Positions 43,858-54,794 of a stretch of DNA of 64,000 nucleotides are shown here, in pieces. Source of the DNA: UBA4732 sp963823075. Its GTDB lineage: Bacteria; Planctomycetota; Planctomycetia; Gemmatales; Gemmataceae. Position 1 is the stretch's first letter, and every line of letters begins with the position of its first letter. The notes beneath the pieces are model-generated. The model had not been told where the DNA came from, searched no databases, and saw only the letters and a list, made by a program, of their open reading frames with translations. The position numbers were made by a program, and so were the translations under genes. The stretch lies in NCBI GenBank assembly GCA_963823075.1, contig CAWGKE010000001.1:62001-126000 (forward strand), given 5' to 3'.

Positions 43858-43949
43858 TTTTCACCGCGGAGATCGCGGAGATCACAGAGAGAACCACGGC
43901 CTTCTCATTCTATCTTTTCTCCGCGCTCTCCGCGTTCTCCGCGGTGAAA
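43858..43949. repeat. TTCACCGCGGAGA inverted repeat
   Basis: The left arm (~43858-43890) contains TTTCACCGCGGAGATCGCGG, and the right arm (~43919-43949) ends CGTTCTCCGCGGTGAAA. The arms pair over ~30 bp with a few mismatches, each made of tandem CGCGGAGA units. It ends 8 bp from the stop codon of the giant cytochrome gene. Confidence 0.75.
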
Positions 43950-43957
43950 CCGTTTCG

Positions 43958-46900
43958 TCACTTCTTCGGCGGCGCCTTCTCCTCTTTCCGCGCATCCAGG
44001 AAGGCGATCACGTCCGCGAAGTCTTGCAGCGTCATGCCGTCGTTGAGGCCGTTCGGCATCGTGGACACCGGCGAGAATTTCCGCTCGTCTATTTCCTTTT
44101 TCGGCACCGAGATCAGCTTGCCGTCCTTGTCGGCCAGGCTCACGGCGTCGGCCGTCTCGCCCTTGAACACGCCGGTCAGCGTCACGCCCTTGTCGGTCGT
44201 GATGAGGATCGTTTCGTAGCCCTGGGCGATCACCTTCGACGGCTCCAGCACCGAGGTCATCAGGTCGTCGCGCTTGTATTTCAGCGCGATCCCCGCCAGG
44301 TCGGGGCCGACCTGGCCGCCCTGGCCCCCGACGGCGTGGCATTTGATACAGGCCAGACCCTTGAGGTCGCGGAACAGCTTCTCGCCGTGGGCCGCGTCGC
44401 CGGCGTTTTTGTGGGCGAAGGCGCGGAAGTCATCCAGGTTGAACTTCTTCGTCCCGCCCTTCAGCCAGGCGTATTGGTCTGCCTCGCCGGTCACGGCCAC
44501 GCTGAACTCCCACGGCCCGGCGCTATTGCCGCAGCGGATCAGCACCTTGTTCACTCCCTTGTCGAGGTGAACCGGGACGTGATCCTGGTCGTAATTCCAG
44601 CCGCGGTCGCCCTGCGTCTCGTGGACCTTCTTACCGTTGATCCAGATGGTAATGGTGTCGTCGCTGCCGACCAGCAGCTCGGCGTCCCGCGCGGCCGCCG
44701 ACTCCAGTTCGGTGTAGCCGTAGGCGACCACGTCGCTGCTCGGCGAGTAGAGGTGGTCGAGCGTCATCCGGCCGTGCTGCTTGGCGTCGGCCTTGTGGTC
44801 GGTCCACTTCACGGTCTTGTCGAAGCTCTTGTAGGAGGCGTCGAACTTCTGCTCCATCTCCGGGGGGTACGCCTTGCCGTCGCGCGGGAACGGGCCGATC
44901 AGCTTCCATTGCAGGATCGGCACATGCGCGGAGTAAATGGAGCGTAATTCGGGCAATAGCTGCTGCGGAACCTCGTTGCCCTTGACCAGCTGCTCCAGGG
45001 CCGGCGCCGCCTCGTCACGGATGGAGGCGAGGGCCGTCTTGCAGGCGGTGCGCAGGTCGGCGTTCTTGGAACCAAGGCCGGTCAGGTAGGGCGTCAGGGC
45101 GCGGGCGTCCGGCGTCTGGGCCAGCGCCTTGATCGCGTCGAACTCCGTCGCCTCGTCGCCGGCCGCCTTCACCAGGGCCGGGACGGCCGCCTTGCTCTTG
45201 AGAGAGCCGAGGCCCTGCACGGCGGCGACGCGCACCGTGCCGTCCTTTTCGTCGAGCAGCGGCGTCAGCAAAGGGACGGCGTCGCCGCCGGCGAGTTGCG
45301 CGACGGCGTGCGCCGCGGCGGCGCGGACGCTCGGCTGGTCGTTCCTGTGGAGCGCCTCGATGCAAACGGCCTTGCCGGCCGGCTGCTTCAGCCGGCCCAG
45401 CGCCTCCAGCGCCTGCACCTGTACGTTCACCGGCTCCGACGGGGCGGCCAGCGCCGCCAGCGTCTCGGCCGAGGCGGGCCCGATCTTCTCCAGGCCAGTC
45501 ATGGCCCCCAACCGCACGGATTCCACCTCCTTGCCGTCCTTCGCTATGGCCGCGAGGAAATCCGCCGCCTTCGGCGACGCCAGGCCCGACACCGCCCGCA
45601 CGAGGACGGATCGGGCGCTGTAATCCTTTTCGGAGGCGAATTGTTTCTCCAGCGGTTCCAGCGTGGCCAGATCGTTGACCGCCAGCAGGCCGTCCGTCGC
45701 CGCCCGGCGGACGTTCGCGTCCTTGTCGGACAGCGCGGCGAGGACCGCCTCGCGCACGGCCGGCGTGCCCTCCCAATCGACCTCGCGCGGCGGCGGGCCG
45801 TGGGCGGCCGGCTGCGTGCCCCACCAGCCGCCGGCGTAGGGCTTGCGGTCGCGGTAGACGCGGGCCAGGTCCGCGACGGCCTTCTGACGCACGGCGGGGT
45901 TGTCGTGTTTGGCGAGCTTCGTCAGGATGGCGACGGCACCGGAGTCGTATTCGTCGGCCAGTGCCAGGAATAGACCGTCCTGTGCGGGGCCAGGCTGCTC
46001 AACATAGGCTTTCATATGGGCTTGCGGATCGTCCAAGACTTTGTAATTCTTGCTCCAGTCCGCGGTGCGCTTCATTGCCTTGACGAGTGCGAACCGAACA
46101 AGCGGATCCTTCTCCTTGGCCAAAGGTATCAACAGCACTCTCGCGCTGGGGATGGACTGGAGTTGTGCGATCGCCATCACCGCATGAAGCCGCACTTGGG
46201 GGTCGGAATCCTCATCCAACGCTGTCATAAGAGCCTGATGCCAATTGCCATTCGTATCGTCTTGCGGTCTCTCAAGGGGCGTATCGGCTCGCACGGCCTC
46301 CAAACGCACTCCAGCGTCTTTGTCTTGCATCAATGACTCAATTTCCACCAAATTTCCTTGAAGAATCCAGGCCATGCGGCTCTTGGCTTGGGCTGACGGC
46401 GCTCCTTCAGCAAGTGCTTTCTTGACAGCTTCGACCGCGTCTTTCCCCTTGGCCTGCAGCGCCCGTTGCGCCCGCAGCCGCTCCGTGTACGCCGGGTGAT
46501 CCAGGGCCTTGATGAGATCCTCGATGGAGTCCGTATCCTTGCCGCGCGGCGCCGGCTTCACGTCGTCCTTGGTGTACGTCACCTTGTAAATGCGGCCGAC
46601 CTTCTTGTTTTGCAGCCAACCGCTGAAGCCCCAATCGGTGACGTAGAAGCCGCGGCCGTCGGCCGTCGGCCGGATCGAGAACGGCCGAAAATCCTTCACG
46701 CCGACCGGGTCCATGAAGGCGATCTGATCGACGTACTTGAAGCCGGCGCCGTCCGGCTCGACCTTGACGGCCCACACCTTGCCCTGGCCCCATTCGCAAT
46801 GAAAGATGCGGCCGCGGTAGGTCTCCGGCAGGCCGTCATCTTCGTAGACCCAGCCGCCGCACGGGGCGCCGCCGCCGAAGTCGTGGATGATCGGCAGCGT

Positions 46901-47728
46901 CTCGGCCGGCCGCATCGTGTAGGCCCACGGGTAGCCCATGAAGCCGCCCGGCGGCAGGTACATCAGCCGCGCCCACCAACCGCGGCCGTCGTCGGTGTTG
47001 TCGCGCACGAAGATGCGGTCGTGGTCGTCCAGCGGAACGTCGAGGTGGTTGCGCGTGCCGCTGCAAAAGACCTCCAAATGCGACCCGTCGGGGCGGAAAC
47101 GGATCACGCCGCCGCCCTCCAGGCTGATGTACTGTCCGTCCTTGGTGCGGCGCTCGCGGCCCTCCGTGACGTAGACGGAACCCTCGTTGGCCTCCTTGCG
47201 GGTCATCTTCGGAATGCCCTTGTCGCCGATGCTGACGTAGAGCCAGCCGTCGGCGCCGTAGCGGATGCCGCTGGGGATGTGGTCGTTGAAGCTCGGCACG
47301 CCGGCCATCGGCGGGCCAAGGTCCGAAAAGAGGTCCGTCTTGTCCTTGGCCGTGCCGTCGGCGTTGAGCGAAAAGACGGTGACGTGCGGGGCGTTGACGC
47401 AATAAAGCTTGTCGCCGACCAGCTCCAGGCCCATGACGGCCCACATGTTCTCGGCGAAGAGGATTTTCTTGTGCGGGTCGCCGCCCTTGAGCAGCCAGAT
47501 GCGGTCGAGGTTCTTGGTGGGCGGGCCGGCCATGTCCATCGGATCCTCGGCGAAATACACGTCGCCGTTGGGCGCGACGCACAGGGCGGTCGGCGCCTCG
47601 ATGTCGGGGGCCTGGAGGACGATTTCGCACTTGAATCCGTCGGGCACTTTCGGCAACGGCTCGTCGGCGAAGAGCGGCGTGGCGAGCGCGAGGAGGCAGG
47701 CGGGCGCGAGGAGGAGGCGGGATGTCAC
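43958..47728 (-). CDS. PVC-type membrane-bound dehydrogenase with HEAT repeats and cytochrome c domain
   Basis: A 1256-residue exported protein. The GTG at 47728, preceded by AAAGGG, gives a clean signal peptide (LLLAPACLLALATPLFA). The N-terminal ~400 residues form a six-bladed glucose/sorbosone dehydrogenase-like propeller (VPDGFKCEIVLQAPDIEAPT, HIPSGIRYGADGWLYVSIGD). About 15 HEAT repeats follow (~430-930), then a PA14-like region (IGPFPRDGKAYPPEME) and a C-terminal cytochrome c with CIKCH in LKGLACIKCHAVGGQGG. It probably oxidises a sugar or polyol and passes electrons to its heme, by analogy. The part at ~46010-46440 has different codon use. Confidence 0.88.
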   Translation of the reverse strand: MTSRLLLAPACLLALATPLFADEPLPKVPDGFKCEIVLQAPDIEAPTALCVAPNGDVYFAEDPMDMAGPPTKNLDRIWLLKGGDPHKKILFAENMWAVMGLELVGDKLYCVNAPHVTVFSLNADGTAKDKTDLFSDLGPPMAGVPSFNDHIPSGIRYGADGWLYVSIGDKGIPKMTRKEANEGSVYVTEGRERRTKDGQYISLEGGGVIRFRPDGSHLEVFCSGTRNHLDVPLDDHDRIFVRDNTDDGRGWWARLMYLPPGGFMGYPWAYTMRPAETLPIIHDFGGGAPCGGWVYEDDGLPETYRGRIFHCEWGQGKVWAVKVEPDGAGFKYVDQIAFMDPVGVKDFRPFSIRPTADGRGFYVTDWGFSGWLQNKKVGRIYKVTYTKDDVKPAPRGKDTDSIEDLIKALDHPAYTERLRAQRALQAKGKDAVEAVKKALAEGAPSAQAKSRMAWILQGNLVEIESLMQDKDAGVRLEAVRADTPLERPQDDTNGNWHQALMTALDEDSDPQVRLHAVMAIAQLQSIPSARVLLIPLAKEKDPLVRFALVKAMKRTADWSKNYKVLDDPQAHMKAYVEQPGPAQDGLFLALADEYDSGAVAILTKLAKHDNPAVRQKAVADLARVYRDRKPYAGGWWGTQPAAHGPPPREVDWEGTPAVREAVLAALSDKDANVRRAATDGLLAVNDLATLEPLEKQFASEKDYSARSVLVRAVSGLASPKAADFLAAIAKDGKEVESVRLGAMTGLEKIGPASAETLAALAAPSEPVNVQVQALEALGRLKQPAGKAVCIEALHRNDQPSVRAAAAHAVAQLAGGDAVPLLTPLLDEKDGTVRVAAVQGLGSLKSKAAVPALVKAAGDEATEFDAIKALAQTPDARALTPYLTGLGSKNADLRTACKTALASIRDEAAPALEQLVKGNEVPQQLLPELRSIYSAHVPILQWKLIGPFPRDGKAYPPEMEQKFDASYKSFDKTVKWTDHKADAKQHGRMTLDHLYSPSSDVVAYGYTELESAAARDAELLVGSDDTITIWINGKKVHETQGDRGWNYDQDHVPVHLDKGVNKVLIRCGNSAGPWEFSVAVTGEADQYAWLKGGTKKFNLDDFRAFAHKNAGDAAHGEKLFRDLKGLACIKCHAVGGQGGQVGPDLAGIALKYKRDDLMTSVLEPSKVIAQGYETILITTDKGVTLTGVFKGETADAVSLADKDGKLISVPKKEIDERKFSPVSTMPNGLNDGMTLQDFADVIAFLDARKEEKAPPKK

Positions 47729-47932
47729 GGGGGACCCTTTCACGGCTGGCGGGATCAACGGCGACGCAGGAGTCACGATAACCGGCGGGGCGTCCGAAGG
47801 CCAGGGGCGAGGCGTCTGGGCAGGCGAGATGGAGGGGATGATCCGGGAGGGCCGGCGGACATACAATTCGATGAGGATGGGAAATGGGAATGCGGCTTTG
47901 CTCTCCCCGCCGCCGGACTTCCGGGAGGACGT

Positions 47933-48139
47933 ATGACGCACGACCTGGACAGAATCTTCCACATTCATTCCATGAACGCGGCCGACTCGATCAAACTGGT
48001 CCGCATCCGGGAGGCCGCCCAGGCGTTCGCCGCCGTGGTGCTGGCCAACACGCCGCCCGGCCCCGACCAGGATGAGGCCGTCCGCAAGATTCGGGAGGCG
48101 GTCTGGACGGCGAACGCCGCCGTGGCGATGATCTGCTGA
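47933..48139 (+). CDS. Small protein resembling the Acb2/Tad1 hairpin domain
   Basis: A 68-residue protein with a strong GGGAGG before the ATG. It begins MTHDLDRIFHIHSMNAADSI, then an IREAAQAFAAVVLANTPPGP helix-turn and an EAVRKIREAVWTANAAVA helix. The layout F-x-x-H, then IR..A..(F/L)A..(I/V)..NTPP, then (D/E)-A..(K/L)(I/L)..A.(W/F).ANA.(I/V)A is that of the phage protein Acb2 and related DUF7681/Tad1-hairpin domains, which in phages sequester cyclic-nucleotide immune signals of CBASS. Nearby genes are chromosomal, not phage. The family call is from pattern memory, not a search. It might act as a nucleotide-binding or helper protein rather than an anti-defence factor. Confidence 0.55.
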   Translation: MTHDLDRIFHIHSMNAADSIKLVRIREAAQAFAAVVLANTPPGPDQDEAVRKIREAVWTANAAVAMIC

Positions 48140-48360
48140 TCGCCGAAGGGATGAGTGGCCGGCTTTGTAATCGACTTATTCGATCTGGTTTATCGCCTTG
48201 AACGGCGGTTCGACATCCGACTTCGCCGGTCGGATTTCCGCGCCTCTTGGGCCGAGAGGTCCGTCGGGTGCTTTACCTGTCCCATTTGACAAACCACAGG
48301 GGGTGTCTGAGACTATCTTGCGGTCGTGGTGCGGATTCGTTGTCCTTACGGGCGGTCACC

Positions 48361-49029
48361 ATGTTCAATGGCAGCACATGCGCTACTTGCAGTCCGGGGA
48401 AACGATCTGAACGGCGGACGCGGACGAGCGCCCGCCTCGTCGTGAAGGTCGCGGGCCTGTTGATTCTGTCTTCTATGGCCCCGGTACTGGGCGAGCCTCC
48501 GGCTGACAAGCAGGACGACGCGCCCGCGCCGCCGCGCTGGACTTGCCTGTTTCGCGCGGACGACCCCTCCGTGTGGGACACGAATGCGAAGGGAACCAAA
48601 GGAGAGCAGATCGCCGTTCCGCTGAAGTTCGCGCCGGCCACGTTCCGCTATCTGCGCCTGCGCCGCATGGACACCGGGGAGGCGCTGATCCTGCCGCTGA
48701 CCCCCGACGACCTTCAGAACGGCAAGCCGGCCATTCCCGAGGATGGCTTCTGGTGGCAGGGTGAGAACAAGGACGACTACAAGGGACATCACCTCGGCAT
48801 CGTTCAGGGGCCGCGACACAAGTTCCCCGCGCAGCACGGTATGATCTGCGTCATGTACGACGGGTGGGACGGCTTCACCGGCTCCGGCTTCGGCCACAAA
48901 TACGGCGTCAACGACGCCCAGGGCTATTCCTGGCGCGGCAAGGAAATCCCGAAAACCGTCTTTGAAATCGCCGTCTCCGACGGCCCGCTGAGCAAGGAGG
49001 AAAAGCGCTGCCTGGTCGGCGAACCCTGA
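48361..49029 (+). CDS. Secreted hypothetical protein
   Basis: A protein of ~222 residues from the ATG at 48361. A GTG at 48442 would give a more typical signal peptide (KVAGLLILSSMAPVLG) and a ~195-residue precursor; neither has a strong ribosome-binding site. The mature part has VPLKFAPATFRYLRLRRMDTG, an ALILPLTPDDL strand, and a Trp/Gly-rich FWWQGENKDDYKGHHLGI stretch suggestive of carbohydrate or metal contact. No family recognised. The 48140-48360 gap holds nothing obvious. Confidence 0.55.
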   Translation: MFNGSTCATCSPGKRSERRTRTSARLVVKVAGLLILSSMAPVLGEPPADKQDDAPAPPRWTCLFRADDPSVWDTNAKGTKGEQIAVPLKFAPATFRYLRLRRMDTGEALILPLTPDDLQNGKPAIPEDGFWWQGENKDDYKGHHLGIVQGPRHKFPAQHGMICVMYDGWDGFTGSGFGHKYGVNDAQGYSWRGKEIPKTVFEIAVSDGPLSKEEKRCLVGEP

Positions 49030-49183
49030 GCGCCGCGCCGGGTGGGATCGGGGCTGAGTTTTCGACCCCCGGCCGACGGATCAATGACGACCCCCCGCAC
49101 GATAACCGGCCGGGCGCCCCGTTAGGGCCGGGCCGCCGGATCGTCGATAGTCGGGGAGTGGTCAACGATCCGAGGGGACGGAC

Positions 49184-49728
49184 ATGGTACGCGCGGCCCT
49201 GGCGGAGGGACGGCGGCGCGGCTGCGGCGAGATGTTGCTGCGCGCCTTCTCGGAAGCGCGCGCCGACCTCCTCAACGCCCTGACGATGCTGCTGGGCAGC
49301 CGCGACGACGCGCAGGACGCCGTCCAGGAAGCCTTCCTCAAGTGCTGGCGCAAACGCGACCAGATCGGCGGGATTTACAACCTCCGCGCGTGGATTTTCC
49401 GCGTCGGCCTCAACAGCGGCCGCGACCTGCGGCGCAACGTCTGGCGACAGCGCTCCCGCCCGCTGCTCGGCCTGGAGCCGTCAGTCGAGCGGCCGGCCCC
49501 TTCCCCCGCCGACCAACTCGTCCGCCTGGAAGCGCTCGACCGCCTGCGCACGGCCCTGCAACAGCTGCGCCCGAGGAGCGCGAGGTCTTCCTGCTGCGGC
49601 AGAACACCGACCGCACCTACGACGAGATCGCCCGGCTGCGGCGCGTCCCGGTCGGCACCGTTAAAACGCAGATGCGGGCGGCCCTGCAAAAGCTGCGCGG
49701 GGTGCTTCAGGAGGCGCCGGAGTCGTGA
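49184..49728 (+). CDS. ECF-type RNA polymerase sigma factor (frameshifted)
   Basis: About 181 residues. Region 2 is seen in ALTMLLGSRDDAQDAVQEAF and LKCWRKRDQIGGIYNLRAWI. In another frame region 4 follows: REVFLLRQNTDRTYDEIARL and VPVGTVKTQMRAALQKLRGV. One base, probably a C in a short CCC run, is missing near 49570; restoring it gives QLRPEEREVF. Extracytoplasmic-function sigma factors redirect RNA polymerase in response to signals; no anti-sigma gene is adjacent. The ATG follows GAGGGGAC. Confidence 0.8.
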
Positions 49729-49797
49729 GGGCCGCCTGATGATCGGGCCAGTCCACCTATCCTATCCTCAGTTTCACCAGGATCTGAGGACCGTGGC

Positions 49798-50742
49798 ATG
49801 AACCTCAACGACCGCGCCCTCCGCCTCGCCGACCGCCTCGCCGCCGACGCCGAAACCCTGCGCATCGCCGTGTCGCAAGACCCCGGCGGCGCCCGCGTCC
49901 TCGACTGCGGCGTGCGAACCGACGGCGGCCTCGCGGCCGGCCTCGGCATGGCCCGCGTCTGCCTCGCAGACCTCGCCGACGTGGGGCTGTTGCCGCCGGG
50001 AATCGCGGACCTTCCTTGTCCTCTGGTGCAGGTTGCCACCGATCACCCCGTCCTGGCCTGCATGGCGTCGCAGTACGCCGGCTGGCAAATCTCCGTCGGC
50101 AAGTTCTTCGCGATGGGGTCCGGCCCCATGCGCGCCGCTCACGGCAAGGAACCCCTTTTCGACCACATCCCCGGACGCGAACGGCCGAACGCCGCGGTCG
50201 GCGTACTGGAGACGCGCAAACTGCCGACGCCGGAAGTGACGGCCCATCTCGCCGAGAAGCTGCAACTGCCCCCGGAACGACTGACGCTGCTGATCGCCCC
50301 GACGGCCAGCTTCGCGGGCACGGTGCAGGTGGTAGCCCGCGCCCTGGAAACCGCCCTGCACAAGCTGCACGAGCTGAAATTCGATCTGAAGCAGGTGGTT
50401 TCCGGCGTCGGCCTCGCGCCGCTGCCGCCGGTCGCGGCGGACGATCTGACGGGCATCGGCCGCACCAACGACGCCGTTCTCTACGGCGGCCGCGTCCTGC
50501 TCTGGGTCCGGGCCGACGACGACGTGCTGGCGGCCGTCGGGCCGCGTGTGCCGTCGTCGGCGTCACCCGACCACGGGGCCCCGTTCGCGGAGATTTTCGA
50601 GCGCTATAACCGGGATTTCTACAAGATCGACCCGCTGCTCTTCAGCCCCGCCGAGGTCGTCTTCCACAATCTGCGCACCGGCCGCAGCCACGCTTTCGGC
50701 CGCATGGAACCGGCCGTGCTGCGCCGGTCGTTCTTCGGCTGA
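49798..50742 (+). CDS. mch: Methenyltetrahydromethanopterin cyclohydrolase
   Basis: A 314-residue enzyme interconverting methenyl- and formyl-tetrahydromethanopterin in the C1 oxidation pathway shared by methanogens, methylotrophs and planctomycetes. Characteristic segments are DCGVRTDGGLAAGLGMARVC, ATDHPVLACMASQYAGWQI, GKFFAMGSGPMRAAHGKEPL and YGGRVLLWVRADDD. Length and the conserved GSGPMRA motif match the family. The other pathway genes (fhcABCD, mtdB/mtdC, fae) are not in the window. It lies 69 bp after the sigma factor gene. Confidence 0.95.
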   Translation: MNLNDRALRLADRLAADAETLRIAVSQDPGGARVLDCGVRTDGGLAAGLGMARVCLADLADVGLLPPGIADLPCPLVQVATDHPVLACMASQYAGWQISVGKFFAMGSGPMRAAHGKEPLFDHIPGRERPNAAVGVLETRKLPTPEVTAHLAEKLQLPPERLTLLIAPTASFAGTVQVVARALETALHKLHELKFDLKQVVSGVGLAPLPPVAADDLTGIGRTNDAVLYGGRVLLWVRADDDVLAAVGPRVPSSASPDHGAPFAEIFERYNRDFYKIDPLLFSPAEVVFHNLRTGRSHAFGRMEPAVLRRSFFG

Positions 50743-50755
50743 GAGCAGCGGGCAG

Positions 50756-50819
50756 TCCGAGCCGCGACCGTAAGGGAGCGATTTCAGCCAAAACCGCTCC
50801 CTCATGGTCGCGGCTCGGA
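50756..50819. repeat. 25-bp inverted repeat (GCCGCGACCGTAAGGGAGCG family)
   Basis: Arms 50756-50780 and 50795-50819 match at 23 of 25 positions. It shares its arm sequence with 30744-30813. It starts 13 bp after the mch stop and ends 8 bp before the stop of the convergent kinase gene, so it fills the gap almost completely. Confidence 0.85.
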
Positions 50820-50827
50820 TCGTTCCC

Positions 50828-52502
<1,675 letters not shown>

Positions 52503-52518
52503 AGGTCGCCCTCAAACA

Positions 52519-52625
52519 GGGGTCAGGGGTCAGGGGTCAGGAGTCAGACAAGCCGCAGGATGATTCTTCTCTGACTCCTGACCCCTGACTCCTGACCCCT
52601 GATCCCTGACCCCTGACCCCTGACC
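52519..52625. repeat. GGGTCAGGGGTCAG tandem/inverted repeat
   Basis: Several GGGGTCA units at 52519-52546 face a longer array of TGACCCC/TGACTCC units at 52572-52625, so the region is both a tandem repeat and an inverted repeat, with a ~25-nt spacer. It ends ~11 bp from the stop codon of the following minus-strand gene (52636). Such TGACCCC arrays occur repeatedly in planctomycete intergenic DNA. Confidence 0.8.
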
Positions 52626-52635
52626 TCTCTCCGTT

Positions 52636-54636
52636 TCACGGCCGCCAGAAGTCGTCGAACAGCCCCGCCTCCTGTACTTCGACGGCGAGGGGGTCTTTCT
52701 TGTCGCCCTTCAGTTTCAGCAGGGCGTAATCCCCTAAACGGGGGTACAGCAGGGCGTTCGTGCCCTTGAAGTCGTCGGCGTGGAAGGTGTGACCCGAGTT
52801 CACCACGACGTAATGGTCCGGCGAGAACGGGCTGGGATAGATCAGCGCCGGCACGGTGTCACCCGCTGCAAAGACGCGGCCTTCCTTGCCGTTCCAGGTT
52901 ATTTTGTCCTTCGTCCACTGCAACGGCAGTCCCGGCAGGGCCTGCGCCAGAAGGCGGTTCGATCCGGGATCGCCGAACAGGATCAGGTTGTGCGTGGCGA
53001 TGTCGGCCGGCGTCACTTCGTCGTCGTCCTTGACCGGCAGCTCGCCGCGCAGGTACTTCGACCATTCCTCCTGGAAGCGCCGCAGGTCGGCTTCGGCGTA
53101 CTGCTGCACGGCGTCGTTCCACGGCTTCCCCCGGCCCCGGACGCACAGAAAGCTCGTCGTGAAGGCGTCGTCGATCGGCCCTTGCAGACCGGCGGTTTTC
53201 TGCGGCTTGCGCAGGCGATCCATCACGAGCCGTTCCGGCAACACTTCGCCCCATTGGCCGTCGCGTTTCTCCAAATAAAGCTGCAACTCTCCATCCGCGG
53301 TCTGGTAAGGCGTGATCTCCAGGTTCTGCCCGTCGATGGCCACGGCCTTCGCTTCCCGGAGGGCGTGCGGCGGCACGCCGAGATGCAGCACGCGGACGTT
53401 CTCCGTCTTCACCGTCGCGCCCTTGTCGTCCCACTCGGCGTCCACCAGGGCGCGCTGGTAATGATGCTCCAGCCCGAGAACCTCCACCCAGTCACATGAA
53501 GGATACTTCAAGGTGTACGTGACGAAATGGACGTGCGCGGGGAACTCCGGCCGGCCCTTCGTCGTATACTTCTCGTATTCCATCTCGGCCTTCTTCTGCC
53601 ACTCGGCGGGGAACTCGTGCTTCAAGCCCGGCGCCACGAGCAGCGTCATGGGAATGCCGAGCGGCTTGATCTTCTCCTCGATGTTGCGGGACGCCTGCAA
53701 TTGCGAATCGTCGGCGCCGTCGTAGGCGACGACGGGAACGTCGGAGGCGTTCTCGGCGTAATCGACGGCGTCGTAGATGCTCAGGCAGGCTTCCTGATAC
53801 GGCGGCAGCTTGTCGGGAAGGCCCCGGTAGCCGTGCGTCGTGGTGAAGCCGGCGCCGGGGCCGATGACGCACCACTGCGACGGCCGATGCAAGCCGAGGT
53901 GCCACGTCCCCGCGCCGCCCATCGAGAAGCCGCGCAGCACGAAACGGTCGCGGTCGATCAGCGCGCCCCGGCCCAGCATCTGCTCGACGGCCAGGAAGTT
54001 CTCGATGGCCTCTTCCACGTCGGTTTCGCCGGCCCAGCGGTAGGCGTTGTTGCCGCGGCCGTAAATGTCGATCTGGACCCAGCTCTGGTCGGCAGGAGCG
54101 GGGCGGTCGCCGTTGTGCTGGTGCAGGAAGGCGACCTCGGTAAGATCGTCGTTGCGGCCGTGCAGCACCACGTCCACGCGCCAGCGGGTCTTGTCCTTGC
54201 CGTAGTCGGCGGGGAAGGTGACGGCGTAGGGCTGCACGGAGCCGTCCACGCGCGAGCGGTAGGCGCGGACGACGGCCTGGCCGGTCTGGCCGAGCCACGG
54301 CTGCTCGCCGCGGGCCTGCTGGCTGGCGCGGAGCAGGCCGCGGTCGAGGGCCTCGCGCACGGCGTCGGGGCCGGCCCCCTTCTGGGTGAACTCGTCGTGC
54401 AGAAGCACCCACTCGGCGGCCTTGTGGTAGATCTCCATGTCGGCCAGGGCGGGATCGCCGACGCCCTGACTGCGGAGATGATCGATCTGTTTACGCAGTT
54501 TCACCGCCTCACCGGCGATCGCCTTGAGGGTCTCCGCATCGGGCGCGGCCGGCGGCGGTGCGACCGTTGGCGGCGCGGCCGCGGCCAGCGCGGCCGCGAG
54601 ACACGCGGCCGGGAGGAGGATGCGGAACGACTTCAT
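52636..54636 (-). CDS. Exported alpha/beta hydrolase, prolyl-oligopeptidase-like
   Basis: A 666-residue protein with a signal peptide (~1-20). The alpha/beta hydrolase core lies at ~125-370: VDVVLHGRNDD, IDIYGRGNNAYRWAGETDV, the nucleophile elbow GFSMGGAGTWHLGL (Ser), YDGADDSQLQ and the His in APGLKHEFPAEW. The ~120-residue N-terminus is helical and the ~290-residue C-terminus is beta-rich with an LFGDPGSNRLLAQALPGLPL segment. It is likely an esterase or peptidase acting outside the cytoplasmic membrane; the substrate is not evident. Confidence 0.82.
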   Translation of the reverse strand: MKSFRILLPAACLAAALAAAAPPTVAPPPAAPDAETLKAIAGEAVKLRKQIDHLRSQGVGDPALADMEIYHKAAEWVLLHDEFTQKGAGPDAVREALDRGLLRASQQARGEQPWLGQTGQAVVRAYRSRVDGSVQPYAVTFPADYGKDKTRWRVDVVLHGRNDDLTEVAFLHQHNGDRPAPADQSWVQIDIYGRGNNAYRWAGETDVEEAIENFLAVEQMLGRGALIDRDRFVLRGFSMGGAGTWHLGLHRPSQWCVIGPGAGFTTTHGYRGLPDKLPPYQEACLSIYDAVDYAENASDVPVVAYDGADDSQLQASRNIEEKIKPLGIPMTLLVAPGLKHEFPAEWQKKAEMEYEKYTTKGRPEFPAHVHFVTYTLKYPSCDWVEVLGLEHHYQRALVDAEWDDKGATVKTENVRVLHLGVPPHALREAKAVAIDGQNLEITPYQTADGELQLYLEKRDGQWGEVLPERLVMDRLRKPQKTAGLQGPIDDAFTTSFLCVRGRGKPWNDAVQQYAEADLRRFQEEWSKYLRGELPVKDDDEVTPADIATHNLILFGDPGSNRLLAQALPGLPLQWTKDKITWNGKEGRVFAAGDTVPALIYPSPFSPDHYVVVNSGHTFHADDFKGTNALLYPRLGDYALLKLKGDKKDPLAVEVQEAGLFDDFWRP

Positions 54637-54794
54637 GACGCACCGTTCGGGTTCGATGATCGACTCCACGGGGGACGCGTCCTTGACGATACTGCGTCGG
54701 CGCACGGTGGGCAAGGGTGTAATGGGCCGCCCTGTCCGCATATCATGACGATGGGCCGTCCCCGCGCGGGGGCACGGAACCGGAGGACGACTCG

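Noticed and set aside
46466..48139. A 557-codon plus-strand frame ending in the Acb2-like protein
   Set aside because: Only the last 68 residues, after a strong ribosome-binding site at 47922-47928, look real; the rest is antisense to the giant cytochrome gene.
47700..49030. A prophage or defence island around the Acb2-like gene
   Set aside because: No integrase, capsid, tail, terminase, CBASS or other defence gene is visible on either side.
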